Positions 1 to 8,173 of a DNA stretch of 58,265 nucleotides are shown here, piece after piece. The first letter of the stretch is position 1; each line of letters opens with the position of its first letter. The notes under the pieces are model-generated. The model did no database searches and was not told the origin of the DNA. It worked only from the letters and a program-made list of their open reading frames with translations. The translations under genes and the position numbers were made by a program. This DNA is from Pirellulales bacterium (GTDB lineage Bacteria > Planctomycetota > Planctomycetia > Pirellulales > Thermoguttaceae): NCBI GenBank assembly GCA_016936015.1, contig JAFGPV010000157.1, positions 1 to 58,265 on the forward strand, written 5' to 3'.

Positions 1-10
1 CCCAGCATTT

Positions 11-29
11 CCGGGCCGACACGGCCCGG
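11..29 (-). terminator. Perfect GC-rich hairpin downstream of the ABC-F gene
   Basis: CCGGGCCG and CGGCCCGG flank a three-base loop about 60 bases beyond the ABC-F stop codon. No T-run follows, so it may be a terminator, an mRNA-stabilising hairpin or a dispersed palindrome. The same GC-rich wording recurs elsewhere in the window. Confidence 0.35.
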
Positions 30-88
30 CTCTGATGAAAGATTACGACATTCCTTTCCTGAGACTCAATAAACGGGGAACAGGTGAG

Positions 89-2179
89 TTACCAATTCAA
101 TTCGACGGCTTCCTCCCAGTGTTCGTAGAGGGTTTGCAGGGTTTCTTGCTCTTGGGCGATTTGGGATTTGATGGCGCGGACGCGGTCGCCTTGGCGGAGG
201 ATCTCGGGGAGGGTGAGCTGGCGGTGGAGGTCTTCCAGGGCGGTTTCGCGGTCGAGGATCTCCGCTTCGATCTCGGGGACCTTGCGGTAAGGGAAACGGC
301 GTTTGCGGGCCGGGGATGTTTCGGACTTTTTATCGGTCTTGGAATCCCCGGAGGATGATTCTTCCGGAACGGGAGTTGACCGTCGACCGATGAGGTGCTG
401 ATAGCTCTCGTAATTGCCTTCAAGGATCCGCACGCGATCCGGTTCGATGACGATCAGGTGGTCGGCGATTTGATTGATGAAGTAGCGGTCGTGACTGACC
501 AAGAGCACGGTGCCGTCGAACCGGCGCAGGGCGTGTTCCAGGGCGTCGCGGGCCCAGAGGTCGAGGTGGTTGGTCGGCTCGTCGAGGACCAGGAAATTGG
601 ACTGCTCGCCGGCCAGCCGGGCCAGGGCCGCCCGGCAGCGTTCGCCGCCGCTGAGCTGGCCGACCTGCTGGAGGGCCGTATCACCGGTGATGCCGAATCG
701 GGCCAGGAGACTGCGGCGCTGCCGGGCGACGGTCTGCTGCTTTTCGGGGCGAACGGCGTCGACCACGGCCGCGTCGTCGTCGAGCAGGTCCAGGTGCTGA
801 TCGAAGTAGCCGATCCTGAGGCCCTGCCCGAGCGTCACCCGGCCGGCGTCCGGTTCTTCCAACCCCAGCAGGCAGCGCAACAGGGTGGTCTTGCCGCAGC
901 CGTTCGGTCCGAGCAGTGCCCAGCGCTGGCCGCGGAGGATGTCGAGGGTGACGTCGTGGAACAAGGTGCGGTTGCCGGTCCCCTCTCCCCGACCACTTCG
1001 TGGTGCCCGGAGAGGGTAAGGGTGAGGGCTGTTTGCGAAAGGCGGAATATCAGATTGCAATCCCTGATTACTGCCCCCTGACTTCTCATCCCTCACCCCC
1101 GACCCCTCTCCCAAAGGGCAGTCTGCCCTCACCCCCGACCCCTCTCCCAAAGGGAGAGGGGAGAAAGGATAACTTTTTGCCAAACCCTCGGCGCGGATGA
1201 CGATGTCGCCGCAGCGGTCGGCGGAAGGGAATTGGATGGGAGGGACGGCGATTTCGCGGGGCGGGGCGACCAGTTCTTGTTCGAGCCGTTCGAGTTTCTT
1301 CCGCCGGTCCTCGGCCTGTTGGTGCTTCTGCCCGTAGTGGTTCCGGCGGATGAACTCCTTGGCCTTCTCGATTTCGAGTTGTTGTTTTTCGTAGGTCCGC
1401 CGGGCGACCAGCAGCCGTTGCTGTTTCTGTTTTCGATAGGCCGAGAAGTTGCCGACGTACGCCTCGACCGTGCCGTGGAACAGTTCGAGCGTGCGGTTGG
1501 TCACCCGGTCGAGGAAGGAGCGGTCGTGGCTGACGATGATCATCGCCGCCGAGCTTTCCAGGAGGAAATCTTCGAGCCACTCGGTGGCCGTAATGTCGAG
1601 GTGGTTCGACGGTTCGTCCAGCAGCATCACGTTCGGCTCGGCCAGGAGGAGTTTGGCCAGCAGCAGTCGGTTCTGCTCGCCGCCGCTTAGGGAAACCGCC
1701 GGCTGGCCGAACGACGCGGGCGTAAAACCCAGCCCGGCGAGGACGCGCTCGATTTTGTGTTCGAGATTGTAGGCGTCGCGGCGCTCGAGTTCGTGCTGGA
1801 GATGGTCGTACCGGTCGGCCAGCCGGCGGCGTTCGGCCGGGTCGTCGGCCCGGGCCAGCTCGTCGGCCACAGCGAGGGCTTCCTGCTGGAGTTCCACCAG
1901 CGGGGCCAGGGCGGTTTGGGCCTCGGCCAGGAGCGAACGGCCGGGATCAAATCGGGCCTGCTGCTGGAGATAACCCAAGTGGACCGAGCCGTGGCGGCGG
2001 CAGTCGCCGCCGTCAGGCTCCTCGCGGCCGGCCAGGATCCGCAGGAGCGTGGTCTTGCCGCTGCCGTTGGGGCCCGCCAATCCGAGGCGGTCGCCGGGCC
2101 GGACCTCGAACGTCACGTCCTCCAACACCGGTTCCGGCCCGAAGTGTTTGCGTAATCGGTCGGCCTCGAGGAGGATCAT
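89..2179 (-). CDS. ABC-F family ATP-binding protein
   Basis: This is a soluble protein with two ABC ATPase domains and no membrane segments. ABC-F proteins act on the ribosome, in translation control or antibiotic protection. The first domain shows GPNGSGKTT near residue 40, LSGGE near 165 and LLDEPSNHLD. The second shows GPNGCGKTT near 425, LSGGE and LVLDEPTNHLD near 530. A charged linker containing KQKQQRL and a coiled C-terminal tail fit the family. The odd feature is a stretch of about 60 residues (roughly 339-399), just before the second domain, that is encoded by inserted palindromic repeats and reads as PLPLGEG-type peptide. The reading frame stays open. The ATG at 2179 gives a standard N-terminus (MILLEADRLRKHFG). 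The particular subfamily (Uup, EttA or another) cannot be fixed by eye. Confidence 0.93.
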   Translation of the reverse strand: MILLEADRLRKHFGPEPVLEDVTFEVRPGDRLGLAGPNGSGKTTLLRILAGREEPDGGDCRRHGSVHLGYLQQQARFDPGRSLLAEAQTALAPLVELQQEALAVADELARADDPAERRRLADRYDHLQHELERRDAYNLEHKIERVLAGLGFTPASFGQPAVSLSGGEQNRLLLAKLLLAEPNVMLLDEPSNHLDITATEWLEDFLLESSAAMIIVSHDRSFLDRVTNRTLELFHGTVEAYVGNFSAYRKQKQQRLLVARRTYEKQQLEIEKAKEFIRRNHYGQKHQQAEDRRKKLERLEQELVAPPREIAVPPIQFPSADRCGDIVIRAEGLAKSYPFSPLPLGEGSGVRADCPLGEGSGVRDEKSGGSNQGLQSDIPPFANSPHPYPLRAPRSGRGEGTGNRTLFHDVTLDILRGQRWALLGPNGCGKTTLLRCLLGLEEPDAGRVTLGQGLRIGYFDQHLDLLDDDAAVVDAVRPEKQQTVARQRRSLLARFGITGDTALQQVGQLSGGERCRAALARLAGEQSNFLVLDEPTNHLDLWARDALEHALRRFDGTVLLVSHDRYFINQIADHLIVIEPDRVRILEGNYESYQHLIGRRSTPVPEESSSGDSKTDKKSETSPARKRRFPYRKVPEIEAEILDRETALEDLHRQLTLPEILRQGDRVRAIKSQIAQEQETLQTLYEHWEEAVELNW
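985..1166. repeat. In-frame palindromic repeat cluster inside the ABC-F gene
   Basis: This stretch contains several copies of the family with core CCTCTCCCAAAGGG and arms CCCTCACCC/GGGTGAGGG, in both orientations and separated by unrelated sequence. On the gene strand it reads as SPLPLGEGSGVR-like peptide and keeps the frame. It lies in the linker ahead of the second ATPase domain, where extra residues should be tolerated. Confidence 0.85.
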
Positions 2180-2213
2180 TGCGGAAGGGGGAAGGCGGAG
2201 GGGAGACGGCGGG

Positions 2214-2291
2214 TAGGTTATGCTTTAGCATAACATAAACCGGCAAGAGGAGAAAAGGAGAGAGCGAAAGTTATGCTGAAGCATAACCTAC
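2214..2291. repeat. Inverted repeat of the GTTATGCTGAAGCATAAC family
   Basis: Two copies of a short palindrome (TAGGTTATGCTTTAGCATAAC and GTTATGCTGAAGCATAACCTA) face each other across a purine-rich spacer. The same arrangement occurs at 36830-36894, so this is a dispersed element. It fills most of the gap between the DUF1559 gene and the ABC-F gene. Confidence 0.8.
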
Positions 2292-2332
2292 GAAACTCGG
2301 CGGCCGGGGCCGGCCCGGCTCGCTGTTTAAGC

Positions 2333-2352
2333 GACAGGCAGGAATGCCTGTC
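2333..2352 (-). terminator. Hairpin just after the DUF1559 stop codon
   Basis: GACAGGCA and TGCCTGTC pair across a four-base loop, starting five bases after the stop codon of the DUF1559 gene. The position suits an operon-end hairpin. The wording resembles the dispersed hairpins at 37211-37260, so it may be a repeat that serves as a terminator. Confidence 0.4.
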
Positions 2353-2356
2353 CTCC

Positions 2357-3394
2357 TTACCGTTCGCGGGTGGGGCCTTCTTCGAGGAGTTTGCCGTCGG
2401 CGCGGTTTCCAAGCTGTTTGAGGACGCTCAGTTTAATGTCCTTCGAGACGCTGCGGACGTTGCCGTCGCCGAACAGTACGTTGAAGACGCCCGGATGATC
2501 GGCGCCGAAACCGCCGACCAGGAGGTCGGCGGGCGTGGGCGTGAAGGCCGGGCTTGGAGGCAGCTTGTCGGCGGGGACCAGGGCGGTCTCGGCGGCGGGA
2601 GCATCAGCCTCCGGGGGCCGGGGGCCGGCGTTGGCTTCGTCCGCGAACAACTGCAATAAGTAATCGCGATACGCGCCGGCCCAGGCCGGAGCGGTTCCCG
2701 CCATGCTCGTGTTCCAATGATAATCCTTCGTGGTCATGTTGGGTTCCGTTCCCGTGTTCCGCAGCGTGGCCCGGGTGCCCGACATCCAGCCCAAGTCCCA
2801 ATCGTTGCCCAGTTTTTCGGCGACGTAGATGGTGTGGGTCGTGCCGTCGGAGACGTCCTTGGCCGTGATGTGGCTGTTGAGGAACAGCACGCCGTTGTTG
2901 TCGTCGTTGATGGGAGTCTCGACGTCGTTGTGGCAGCCGGCGTAATTACTCAAGGAAGCCACCGTCTGGGAAGTCCCGTATTTCATGGTGGTCGTACCGC
3001 AGTAGGACGGGCAGGTGAGAATCGACAAGGAGAGGCGGCGGACCGGGACGTTGTTGGGGGCGTAGACGCCGGATTTAAAATCGATCTGGTTGTAGGCCGC
3101 TCGTTCTTCCAGATAGGGGAGGATCTGGGTGATCCAACCGTAATGGAGGCCCTGGGGGATCGAGGCGATGGGGCCTTTGTTGTCGGTCACGCCGGGGGGC
3201 AGGGAGCCGTGGGCCATCTCGTAGTTTTGCAGGGCCACTCCGATTTGGGTGAGGTTATTCAGGCACGAGACCCGACGGGCCGCCTCGCGGGCCGCCTGGA
3301 TCGCCGGCAGCAATAACGCGATCAGGATGCCGATGATCGCGATCACGACCAGCAATTCCACTAAGGTAAACGCAGCCGAAGTCCGGGATTTCAT
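2357..3394 (-). CDS. DUF1559 family prepilin-like protein
   Basis: The N-terminus has a type IV prepilin cleavage and methylation motif ([16 protein letters not shown]) followed by a hydrophobic helix and the [11 protein letters not shown] segment typical of planctomycete DUF1559 proteins. The C-terminal part carries the family's H-x9-DG motif ([12 protein letters not shown]). At 345 residues it is a normal size. Family members are probably processed by a prepilin peptidase and form surface or periplasmic pseudopilus-like structures, but their function is unknown. It is the last gene of the secretion/pilus-like run, 22 bases after the PilX/GspK-like gene, which suggests it is a substrate or structural subunit of that machine. 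Confidence 0.9.
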   Translation of the reverse strand: MKSRTSAAFTLVELLVVIAIIGILIALLLPAIQAAREAARRVSCLNNLTQIGVALQNYEMAHGSLPPGVTDNKGPIASIPQGLHYGWITQILPYLEERAAYNQIDFKSGVYAPNNVPVRRLSLSILTCPSYCGTTTMKYGTSQTVASLSNYAGCHNDVETPINDDNNGVLFLNSHITAKDVSDGTTHTIYVAEKLGNDWDLGWMSGTRATLRNTGTEPNMTTKDYHWNTSMAGTAPAWAGAYRDYLLQLFADEANAGPRPPEADAPAAETALVPADKLPPSPAFTPTPADLLVGGFGADHPGVFNVLFGDGNVRSVSKDIKLSVLKQLGNRADGKLLEEGPTRER

Positions 3395-3416
3395 AGGATC
3401 GTCTCCTTAATAGTAA

Positions 3417-3806
3417 TTATCGGTCAAGGTCAATCAGGATTTCTTTGGTTTGCCGGGCGCGGAACCGGGGATCGTCGGGAAAAAAGGCCGTCACGCGGAC
3501 GATCCGCCGCCGCGGCGCATCGTCCGCCGGGCGGACGGCGATCGTGACTTTACCGGCGTGCCGGCCGTCAAGCTCCGCGGCGGGAATGTCCCACGTCTGG
3601 CCGGCGTATTGAGGATCGTCCGCCAGCCGGGCGGCCGCGCGCTGTACGCCCGACTCGGCCAGCCACGCCGCCTGGAGGTTCCACCCGGCGTGCTGCGCGC
3701 CGCGGTCGGCGACCACGGCCCGGCGGACCGCCACGACGATCACCATCGCGGCCACGGCCAAGCAGACCAGTACCAGGATCAGAATCATTCCGCGGCGGGG
3801 AGGCAT
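3417..3806 (-). CDS. PilX/GspK-like minor pilin protein
   Basis: This 129-residue protein begins with a short basic leader (MPPRRG) and a hydrophobic helix (MILILVLVCLAVAAMVIVV). A segment ending AAWLAESGVQRAAARL follows, typical of PilX/GspK-like minor subunits, which lack the glutamate at position +5. The remainder is a short beta-rich domain. It lies 15 bases downstream of a prepilin gene and 22 bases upstream of the DUF1559 gene, so it is probably co-transcribed. Full GspK proteins are about 300 residues, so this is a minimal form; the assignment rests on the N-terminal pattern and context. Confidence 0.75.
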   Translation of the reverse strand: MPPRRGMILILVLVCLAVAAMVIVVAVRRAVVADRGAQHAGWNLQAAWLAESGVQRAAARLADDPQYAGQTWDIPAAELDGRHAGKVTIAVRPADDAPRRRIVRVTAFFPDDPRFRARQTKEILIDLDR

Positions 3807-3821
3807 GGGTTTTCTTTCCCT

Positions 3822-4337
3822 TTACTGGTTCTTCTCGACTTTCTCATAACGACGATCGCTGCCCAGCACTGCTTCCACGTTGGAGGCGGACCAGGACTTG
3901 GGCGACGGTTTTTCCGGCAGGGTGAGGACCAGCTCGATCACCCGGGCGGAAGGCTCGGCATTTTCGCGGAAGGTCGCCGAGTGATTTTTGGGGAGGAAGT
4001 AGGATTCGCGTCGCGCCGCACCGTTTTCCCCATCCTCCACACGGAGAATTTCGTGGTCGTGCACTTCGTACCGCACGCGGCGGGCGCCGGTGGGAGGCGC
4101 GAATCCCCGCAGGGTTAGGGCCGCTGCGCCCACTTCCGACTCCGAGGCGGCGTGGACGTCGCGGCGGAAATCGTCGGCCAGGCGGCGGAAGACCGTGGAG
4201 TGCTCCTGGGACTGCTGCGCCGTTTTTTGAGCGACCAACACTCCGTGCAACAACACCACCGCGAATCCCGCCAACAGCGAGCCGATCGTAATGATCACCA
4301 GCATCTCGATCAGGGTAAAACCGCGTGCGGAGCGCAT
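3822..4337 (-). CDS. Type IV prepilin-like / GspJ-like pseudopilin
   Basis: The N-terminal motif RGFTLIEMLVIITIGSLLAG is a textbook prepilin peptidase site with glutamate at +5. A helix and a globular domain of about 140 residues follow. The pattern LADDFRRDVHAASE downstream of the helix resembles GspJ-type minor pseudopilins. The product would sit in the inner membrane until cleaved and assembled. The gene is 13 bases from its upstream neighbour in the run of secretion/pilus genes. GspH or PilE-like naming is also possible. Confidence 0.8.
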   Translation of the reverse strand: MRSARGFTLIEMLVIITIGSLLAGFAVVLLHGVLVAQKTAQQSQEHSTVFRRLADDFRRDVHAASESEVGAAALTLRGFAPPTGARRVRYEVHDHEILRVEDGENGAARRESYFLPKNHSATFRENAEPSARVIELVLTLPEKPSPKSWSASNVEAVLGSDRRYEKVEKNQ

Positions 4338-4350
4338 ATTAATGAAGGGA

Positions 4351-4764
4351 TTAGGGATTGGGGATTGGGGGTTGGGGGTAGCGCCAAGAGGTCAGTTGGA
4401 CGATATACGGGGCGGCCGGGTCGGGGCCGGGCCAGCTTAGGCGGAGGGTGATCCGTTTGCCCGGGGGCGGACCGGCGGCGGCCGCAACTTCGATCTTCAA
4501 TTCCGCCCCGGGCAGCAGCGCGGCGGCCTGGGCCGAGGGCTTTTCCCCGGCGAGTTTCTCGGCCGAAAGCTCCTCGTAAGGCCGGGCGGCAAGATGTTCC
4601 ATCAGGTTGGCCGCTTCGCACTGGGCGGTCTGCCGCTCGGCCAGGGCGGAGCGCTGCCGGACCTGGGCCGCAAGAAATTTCAGGCAGACCGCGGCCAGGA
4701 CCGCCAACAGCGCCCCGGCCACGGCCAATTCCAGGAACGTCATTCCGCGTGGTTTTCGTTTCAT
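4351..4764 (-). CDS. Type IV prepilin-like / GspI-like pseudopilin
   Basis: The ATG at 4764 gives MKRKPRGMTFLELAVAGALL, a basic leader followed by a prepilin cleavage site with glutamate at +5. An earlier in-frame start at 4785 would add seven residues with no clear role. The 137-residue product has one N-terminal hydrophobic helix and a small globular domain rich in alanine, proline and leucine. Position and size suit a minor pseudopilin (GspI or PilV type) working with the GspJ-like product encoded 13 bases downstream. Confidence 0.75.
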   Translation of the reverse strand: MKRKPRGMTFLELAVAGALLAVLAAVCLKFLAAQVRQRSALAERQTAQCEAANLMEHLAARPYEELSAEKLAGEKPSAQAAALLPGAELKIEVAAAAGPPPGKRITLRLSWPGPDPAAPYIVQLTSWRYPQPPIPNP

Positions 4765-4845
4765 GTGATTGCATCCCATCGACATAAGCTATTCCAATTA
4801 CTAGCCGGCGGCTATCGCGGTTTATTTTTTCGTTTTTTGCTATCT

Positions 4846-5934
4846 TCACGACAATCCATGGATCAAGTTAATCAAGGGACTGAAAATGGCGACCATCACC
4901 CAGAGGACTACCGCGCCCATCGCCAGGACGACCAGCGGATAGAGCAGGTTGACGGCATAATGCAATTGATACGCCCAGCGGCGGCGCTGATTCTCGGCCA
5001 CTTCCGAAAGCGCCCAGGCCAGGTTGCCGGCGCGGTGGGCGGCTTCCAATAGGGTGCGGTCGGCCTGACGGATCAGTCCCTGGCGGAAAAGACTGTCCCA
5101 ACAGTCCATGCCGACTTGCAAGTCCGCGGCGATTTGGATGAGTTGCCCGCGGACGGCCTGTTGCGGATACCTTTCCGAAAGCGATCCGAAGTACTCCGGC
5201 AGCGGGCGTCGGTTTTCGACCGCCAGGGCCAAGCCGTCGAGGATCGCGGCCGTATGCGGCCGCCACGTCAGCCGGCGGAGGCCGGGCGGATCCCAGTTGA
5301 TTATGCCGAAAAACCGCAGCAGGAAAAAAATGCCGAGCGAATAGACCACCAACAGGCACCCCGCGATGAGGAAAGACGTCATGCCCAGATGGCAAAAGTT
5401 GATGAACGATAGGGTCACGGAGGGCAACCGCAAGCCGAATTCCTGAAAGATCTTTTCGTAGGAGGGGACGATTTTGTAGCAGATGAAGGTGAAGATTGAG
5501 GAGGCCACCAGGAAGAACAGCACGAGGTAGGCCAGCCGGGCGGCCAAGGCCGCGGCCAGGGGACGCGTTTTCAGCGAATCGAGGGCCTGGTGAATCGCCT
5601 TGCCGGGCGTTCCCGAGGCGAAGCCGACGAACAGCAGCGGGATCACGCCGTCGGGAAAGACCTTCCGCTGAAGGAACAAGGCCCTCGGCACGCCCGCCCC
5701 CTCGCGGATCAAGTGGGAGAACTCGGCCACCCGGGCGCCGTAAATTCCCCCGGTCTCCCGGGCGCACGCCTCCAACATCTGCACCAGCGGCATCCCGCGG
5801 TCGACGGTGGCGGCCAGCGTGCAGAGCAGCGCATGCTGCTGCATCCGGCGGTGGCGGCGGAGGATTTCCACCACCGCCGAGGCAATGATCACCAACGCCA
5901 GAATCAGGATGAACAGGATGATAATGATGGCCAT
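4846..5934 (-). CDS. GspF/PilC-family inner membrane assembly protein (third paralogue)
   Basis: This is a polytopic protein of 362 residues. An N-terminal hydrophobic segment (AIIIILFILILALVIIASAVV) is followed by two T2SSF-type halves. Each half has the pattern of a helical cytoplasmic domain (for example VDRGMPLVQMLEACARETGG) ending in membrane helices. GspF/PilC proteins form the inner membrane platform that couples the ATPase to pseudopilus growth. The ATG at 5934 was preferred because an upstream GTG at 5982 would start inside a palindromic repeat. It is the most divergent of three consecutive GspF genes here and the only one with an extra N-terminal membrane segment. Confidence 0.85.
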   Translation of the reverse strand: MAIIIILFILILALVIIASAVVEILRRHRRMQQHALLCTLAATVDRGMPLVQMLEACARETGGIYGARVAEFSHLIREGAGVPRALFLQRKVFPDGVIPLLFVGFASGTPGKAIHQALDSLKTRPLAAALAARLAYLVLFFLVASSIFTFICYKIVPSYEKIFQEFGLRLPSVTLSFINFCHLGMTSFLIAGCLLVVYSLGIFFLLRFFGIINWDPPGLRRLTWRPHTAAILDGLALAVENRRPLPEYFGSLSERYPQQAVRGQLIQIAADLQVGMDCWDSLFRQGLIRQADRTLLEAAHRAGNLAWALSEVAENQRRRWAYQLHYAVNLLYPLVVLAMGAVVLWVMVAIFSPLINLIHGLS

Positions 5935-5966
5935 AACGCCTTGCTTTTTTCTCAATCTATGGTTGT

Positions 5967-5983
5967 GGTGCGTTTCACGCACC
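5967..5983. repeat. Short perfect palindrome between two GspF genes
   Basis: GGTGCGT and ACGCACC flank three bases in the 106-base gap between GspF paralogues. It is likely a dispersed hairpin element and could modulate expression of the last GspF gene relative to the first two. Confidence 0.55.
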
Positions 5984-6040
5984 CTACTTTTCTTGTCAAG
6001 CCGGCCGGGGAGGCCGACGCGACCTCCGGAGGAATCAACC

Positions 6041-7087
6041 TCAGCCGCCTCCGCCGGAGGATAGGCTGGTAATCAAACTAATCATGGGCAGGAGCAGCCC
6101 AAGGATCCACGTGGTGACGATCACCAGGAATAGGACCAGGAACAAGGGCGATAAAATGGACTCGACCAGGGTGCCGCGGAGTTGGGCGCGGCTTTCGTAC
6201 ATTTCGGCGGCGGCGGCGAAGGCCTCGGGCAGGGCGTTGGTCCGCTGACCCCACTCGAGGATCGGGATCATCGTGGCGGGCAGTTTCCGCACGGCGGCGT
6301 CGCCGAGCGGCCGGCCTTGCTCCACCTCGGCGGCGATCCGGCGGCAGGCCGGCGAAAAGTACCCGTCGTGCAGCCCGGCGGCCGTGAAATGCAAGGCCCG
6401 CGGCAGCGGGACGCCGCCCTCCAGGAACATTTTCATCCAGTACGTCAACTGCGACATCTTCAACGTGGTCAACAGCGGTCCGAAGATCGGCAGCCAGTAG
6501 ACCACCGCGGCAACGCTTCGTACGCGGCGCAGCCCGCCAATCAAAAGCGGGATCGCAATCATGGTCAGCGTGACGGCGGTAAAAAGCCAAGGCAAGTACC
6601 GCGAGGTATAGAACACGAAGAGCGTGATGTCCGGCAAATGGACGCCAAAACCGCGGTAGAGCTCCCGAAACTGCATGACGATGAAATAATTGATGAAAAA
6701 GGACAACCCGGTCATCAGGAGCATCAGCAGCGTGGGATAGGCCAGGCTGAAGCGGATCCGCCGCTGGATTTCGGTCTGGATCCGCTCGAGCCGGGCGTAT
6801 TGCTCGAGGACCTCCGGCAGGCGACCCTGGGCGATACCCGCCTGGAGCATCACTCCCAAAGGCGCCGGCAAGGCGGAAAGGCCTTGGACCGCGTCCCACA
6901 CCCCCTCGCCCCGAAGGATGCAGTCGGCCAGATGGCGCAGCGGTTGCCGCAGGCGGCGGGGGACTTCCTCGGCCAGGGCCTTCAGTCCTTCCGGCAGCGG
7001 CAGACCGGTCTTGGCCAGCTCGGCCAATCGGGCCGCCAGGTCCGCTTCAGATCGCCAAAGGCCGGAGGTGGGGGCGGGGGTGGACAT
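6041..7087 (-). CDS. GspF/PilC-family inner membrane assembly protein (second paralogue)
   Basis: The 348-residue protein has two T2SSF domains. The first (about residues 15-125) contains KTGLPLPEGLKALAEEVP and GVMLQAGIAQGRLPEVLEQYA. The second (about 215-340) contains MKMFLEGGVPLPRALHFTAAG and PILEWGQRTNALPEAFAAAAEMYE. Three to four hydrophobic segments lie between and after them. The product is an inner membrane platform protein of a type II secretion or type IV pilus system. It starts 9 bases after the preceding GspF gene ends, so the two are almost certainly co-translated. Confidence 0.92.
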   Translation of the reverse strand: MSTPAPTSGLWRSEADLAARLAELAKTGLPLPEGLKALAEEVPRRLRQPLRHLADCILRGEGVWDAVQGLSALPAPLGVMLQAGIAQGRLPEVLEQYARLERIQTEIQRRIRFSLAYPTLLMLLMTGLSFFINYFIVMQFRELYRGFGVHLPDITLFVFYTSRYLPWLFTAVTLTMIAIPLLIGGLRRVRSVAAVVYWLPIFGPLLTTLKMSQLTYWMKMFLEGGVPLPRALHFTAAGLHDGYFSPACRRIAAEVEQGRPLGDAAVRKLPATMIPILEWGQRTNALPEAFAAAAEMYESRAQLRGTLVESILSPLFLVLFLVIVTTWILGLLLPMISLITSLSSGGGG

Positions 7088-7096
7088 GGGTGTTTC

Positions 7097-8173
7097 TTAC
7101 GGTGCGCCGATGGTTTTGAGCATCTCGGCGTAAGGGGCAAACAGGAGTACGGCATATATTAAGGTCAGCCCGCCGGCAAAACCGAGGGTCAGCACCAACG
7201 GGAGAACGAGCTGCATCCATTCAGACTGGCGTTCTGCACGGAGGTGGTACATTTCGGCGGCTTGGCGGAGTGCAGGCAACAAGGCATTGCGGGCCATGCC
7301 CGAGGGGATCAGCCACTGCAACAGGGGCGGAAGGACCGGATCGGCGGCCAGCGCGGCGCCCGGGGACCGGCCTTGTTGGAGGGCCTCGGCGGCGCGGCGG
7401 ACGGCGGCGAGCAATCGCGGATCGCCGCAGGCCTGGCCCGCCAAGGGGAGGGCTTCGGCCAGCGGAACCTGGTTTTCGACCAGCAGGGCCAGCGTCTCGG
7501 TAAACATCGCGTTGCGGGCCCAGCGGTACAACTTTCCCATTCCCGGGATGTGGTTCAGCAGCCAGCCGACGGACGTTCCGCTGTTCCAGGGCGTCCGGTA
7601 CGAGAAGTAGCTCGCTGCAATATAGAGCAGCACGACGGCGATCGGCACGGCGGTTCCCCAGTAGAAGGCGGTGTTTCCGAGCTTGCTGAGGAAGGTGAAA
7701 ATGCCGACCGCCGGCACGTGGAAGTCGCGGAAAGCGACGGCCAGCACGGGGGCGATCTTGGCGGTGAAAAACGCGAAGAACAACCAGGCCACCCCGAAGA
7801 CCGCCAGCGGATAGAGCAGGGCCGCCATCAGAAAGCGGCGAAGGCCGATGGTCCGGCGCAGGGCGCGGCTGAGGGATTCCAACGCGGTGGGCAGCCGGCC
7901 GGCGCGGATGCCCGAGGTAACGATCGCGCGATAGACCGGCGGAAACTTTTCGGCGTCTTCGGCCAGGATTTGCGGGAGGGATTCGCCCCGGGCGGCCCGC
8001 TCGGCCAGACGCGCCGCCATAGCGCCCAACGTGCCCGGCAGGTCGCGGCCCAGGTCGGCCAGACTTTGTTCCAGGGGTACGCCCAGGCGGACCAGCGCCG
8101 CGATCTCTTCATTCAGCGCGATCCACTGTTGAAGCGTCAGTGTCGGCGGCGTCTCGGGCAGGGGAGTCGTCAT
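7097..8173 (-). CDS. GspF/PilC-family inner membrane assembly protein (first paralogue)
   Basis: The product has 358 residues and two T2SSF domains, with VRLGVPLEQSLADLGRDLPG and AIVTSGIRAGRLPTALESLS in the first and LLVENQVPLAEALPLAGQAC in the second. Membrane segments include LMAALLYPLAVFGVAWLFFAFF and a C-terminal helix. The start codon lies inside the end of the upstream ATPase gene, a 65-base overlap, which implies tight coupling of ATPase and platform protein. No later start would keep the first domain whole. Confidence 0.92.
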   Translation of the reverse strand: MTTPLPETPPTLTLQQWIALNEEIAALVRLGVPLEQSLADLGRDLPGTLGAMAARLAERAARGESLPQILAEDAEKFPPVYRAIVTSGIRAGRLPTALESLSRALRRTIGLRRFLMAALLYPLAVFGVAWLFFAFFTAKIAPVLAVAFRDFHVPAVGIFTFLSKLGNTAFYWGTAVPIAVVLLYIAASYFSYRTPWNSGTSVGWLLNHIPGMGKLYRWARNAMFTETLALLVENQVPLAEALPLAGQACGDPRLLAAVRRAAEALQQGRSPGAALAADPVLPPLLQWLIPSGMARNALLPALRQAAEMYHLRAERQSEWMQLVLPLVLTLGFAGGLTLIYAVLLFAPYAEMLKTIGAP

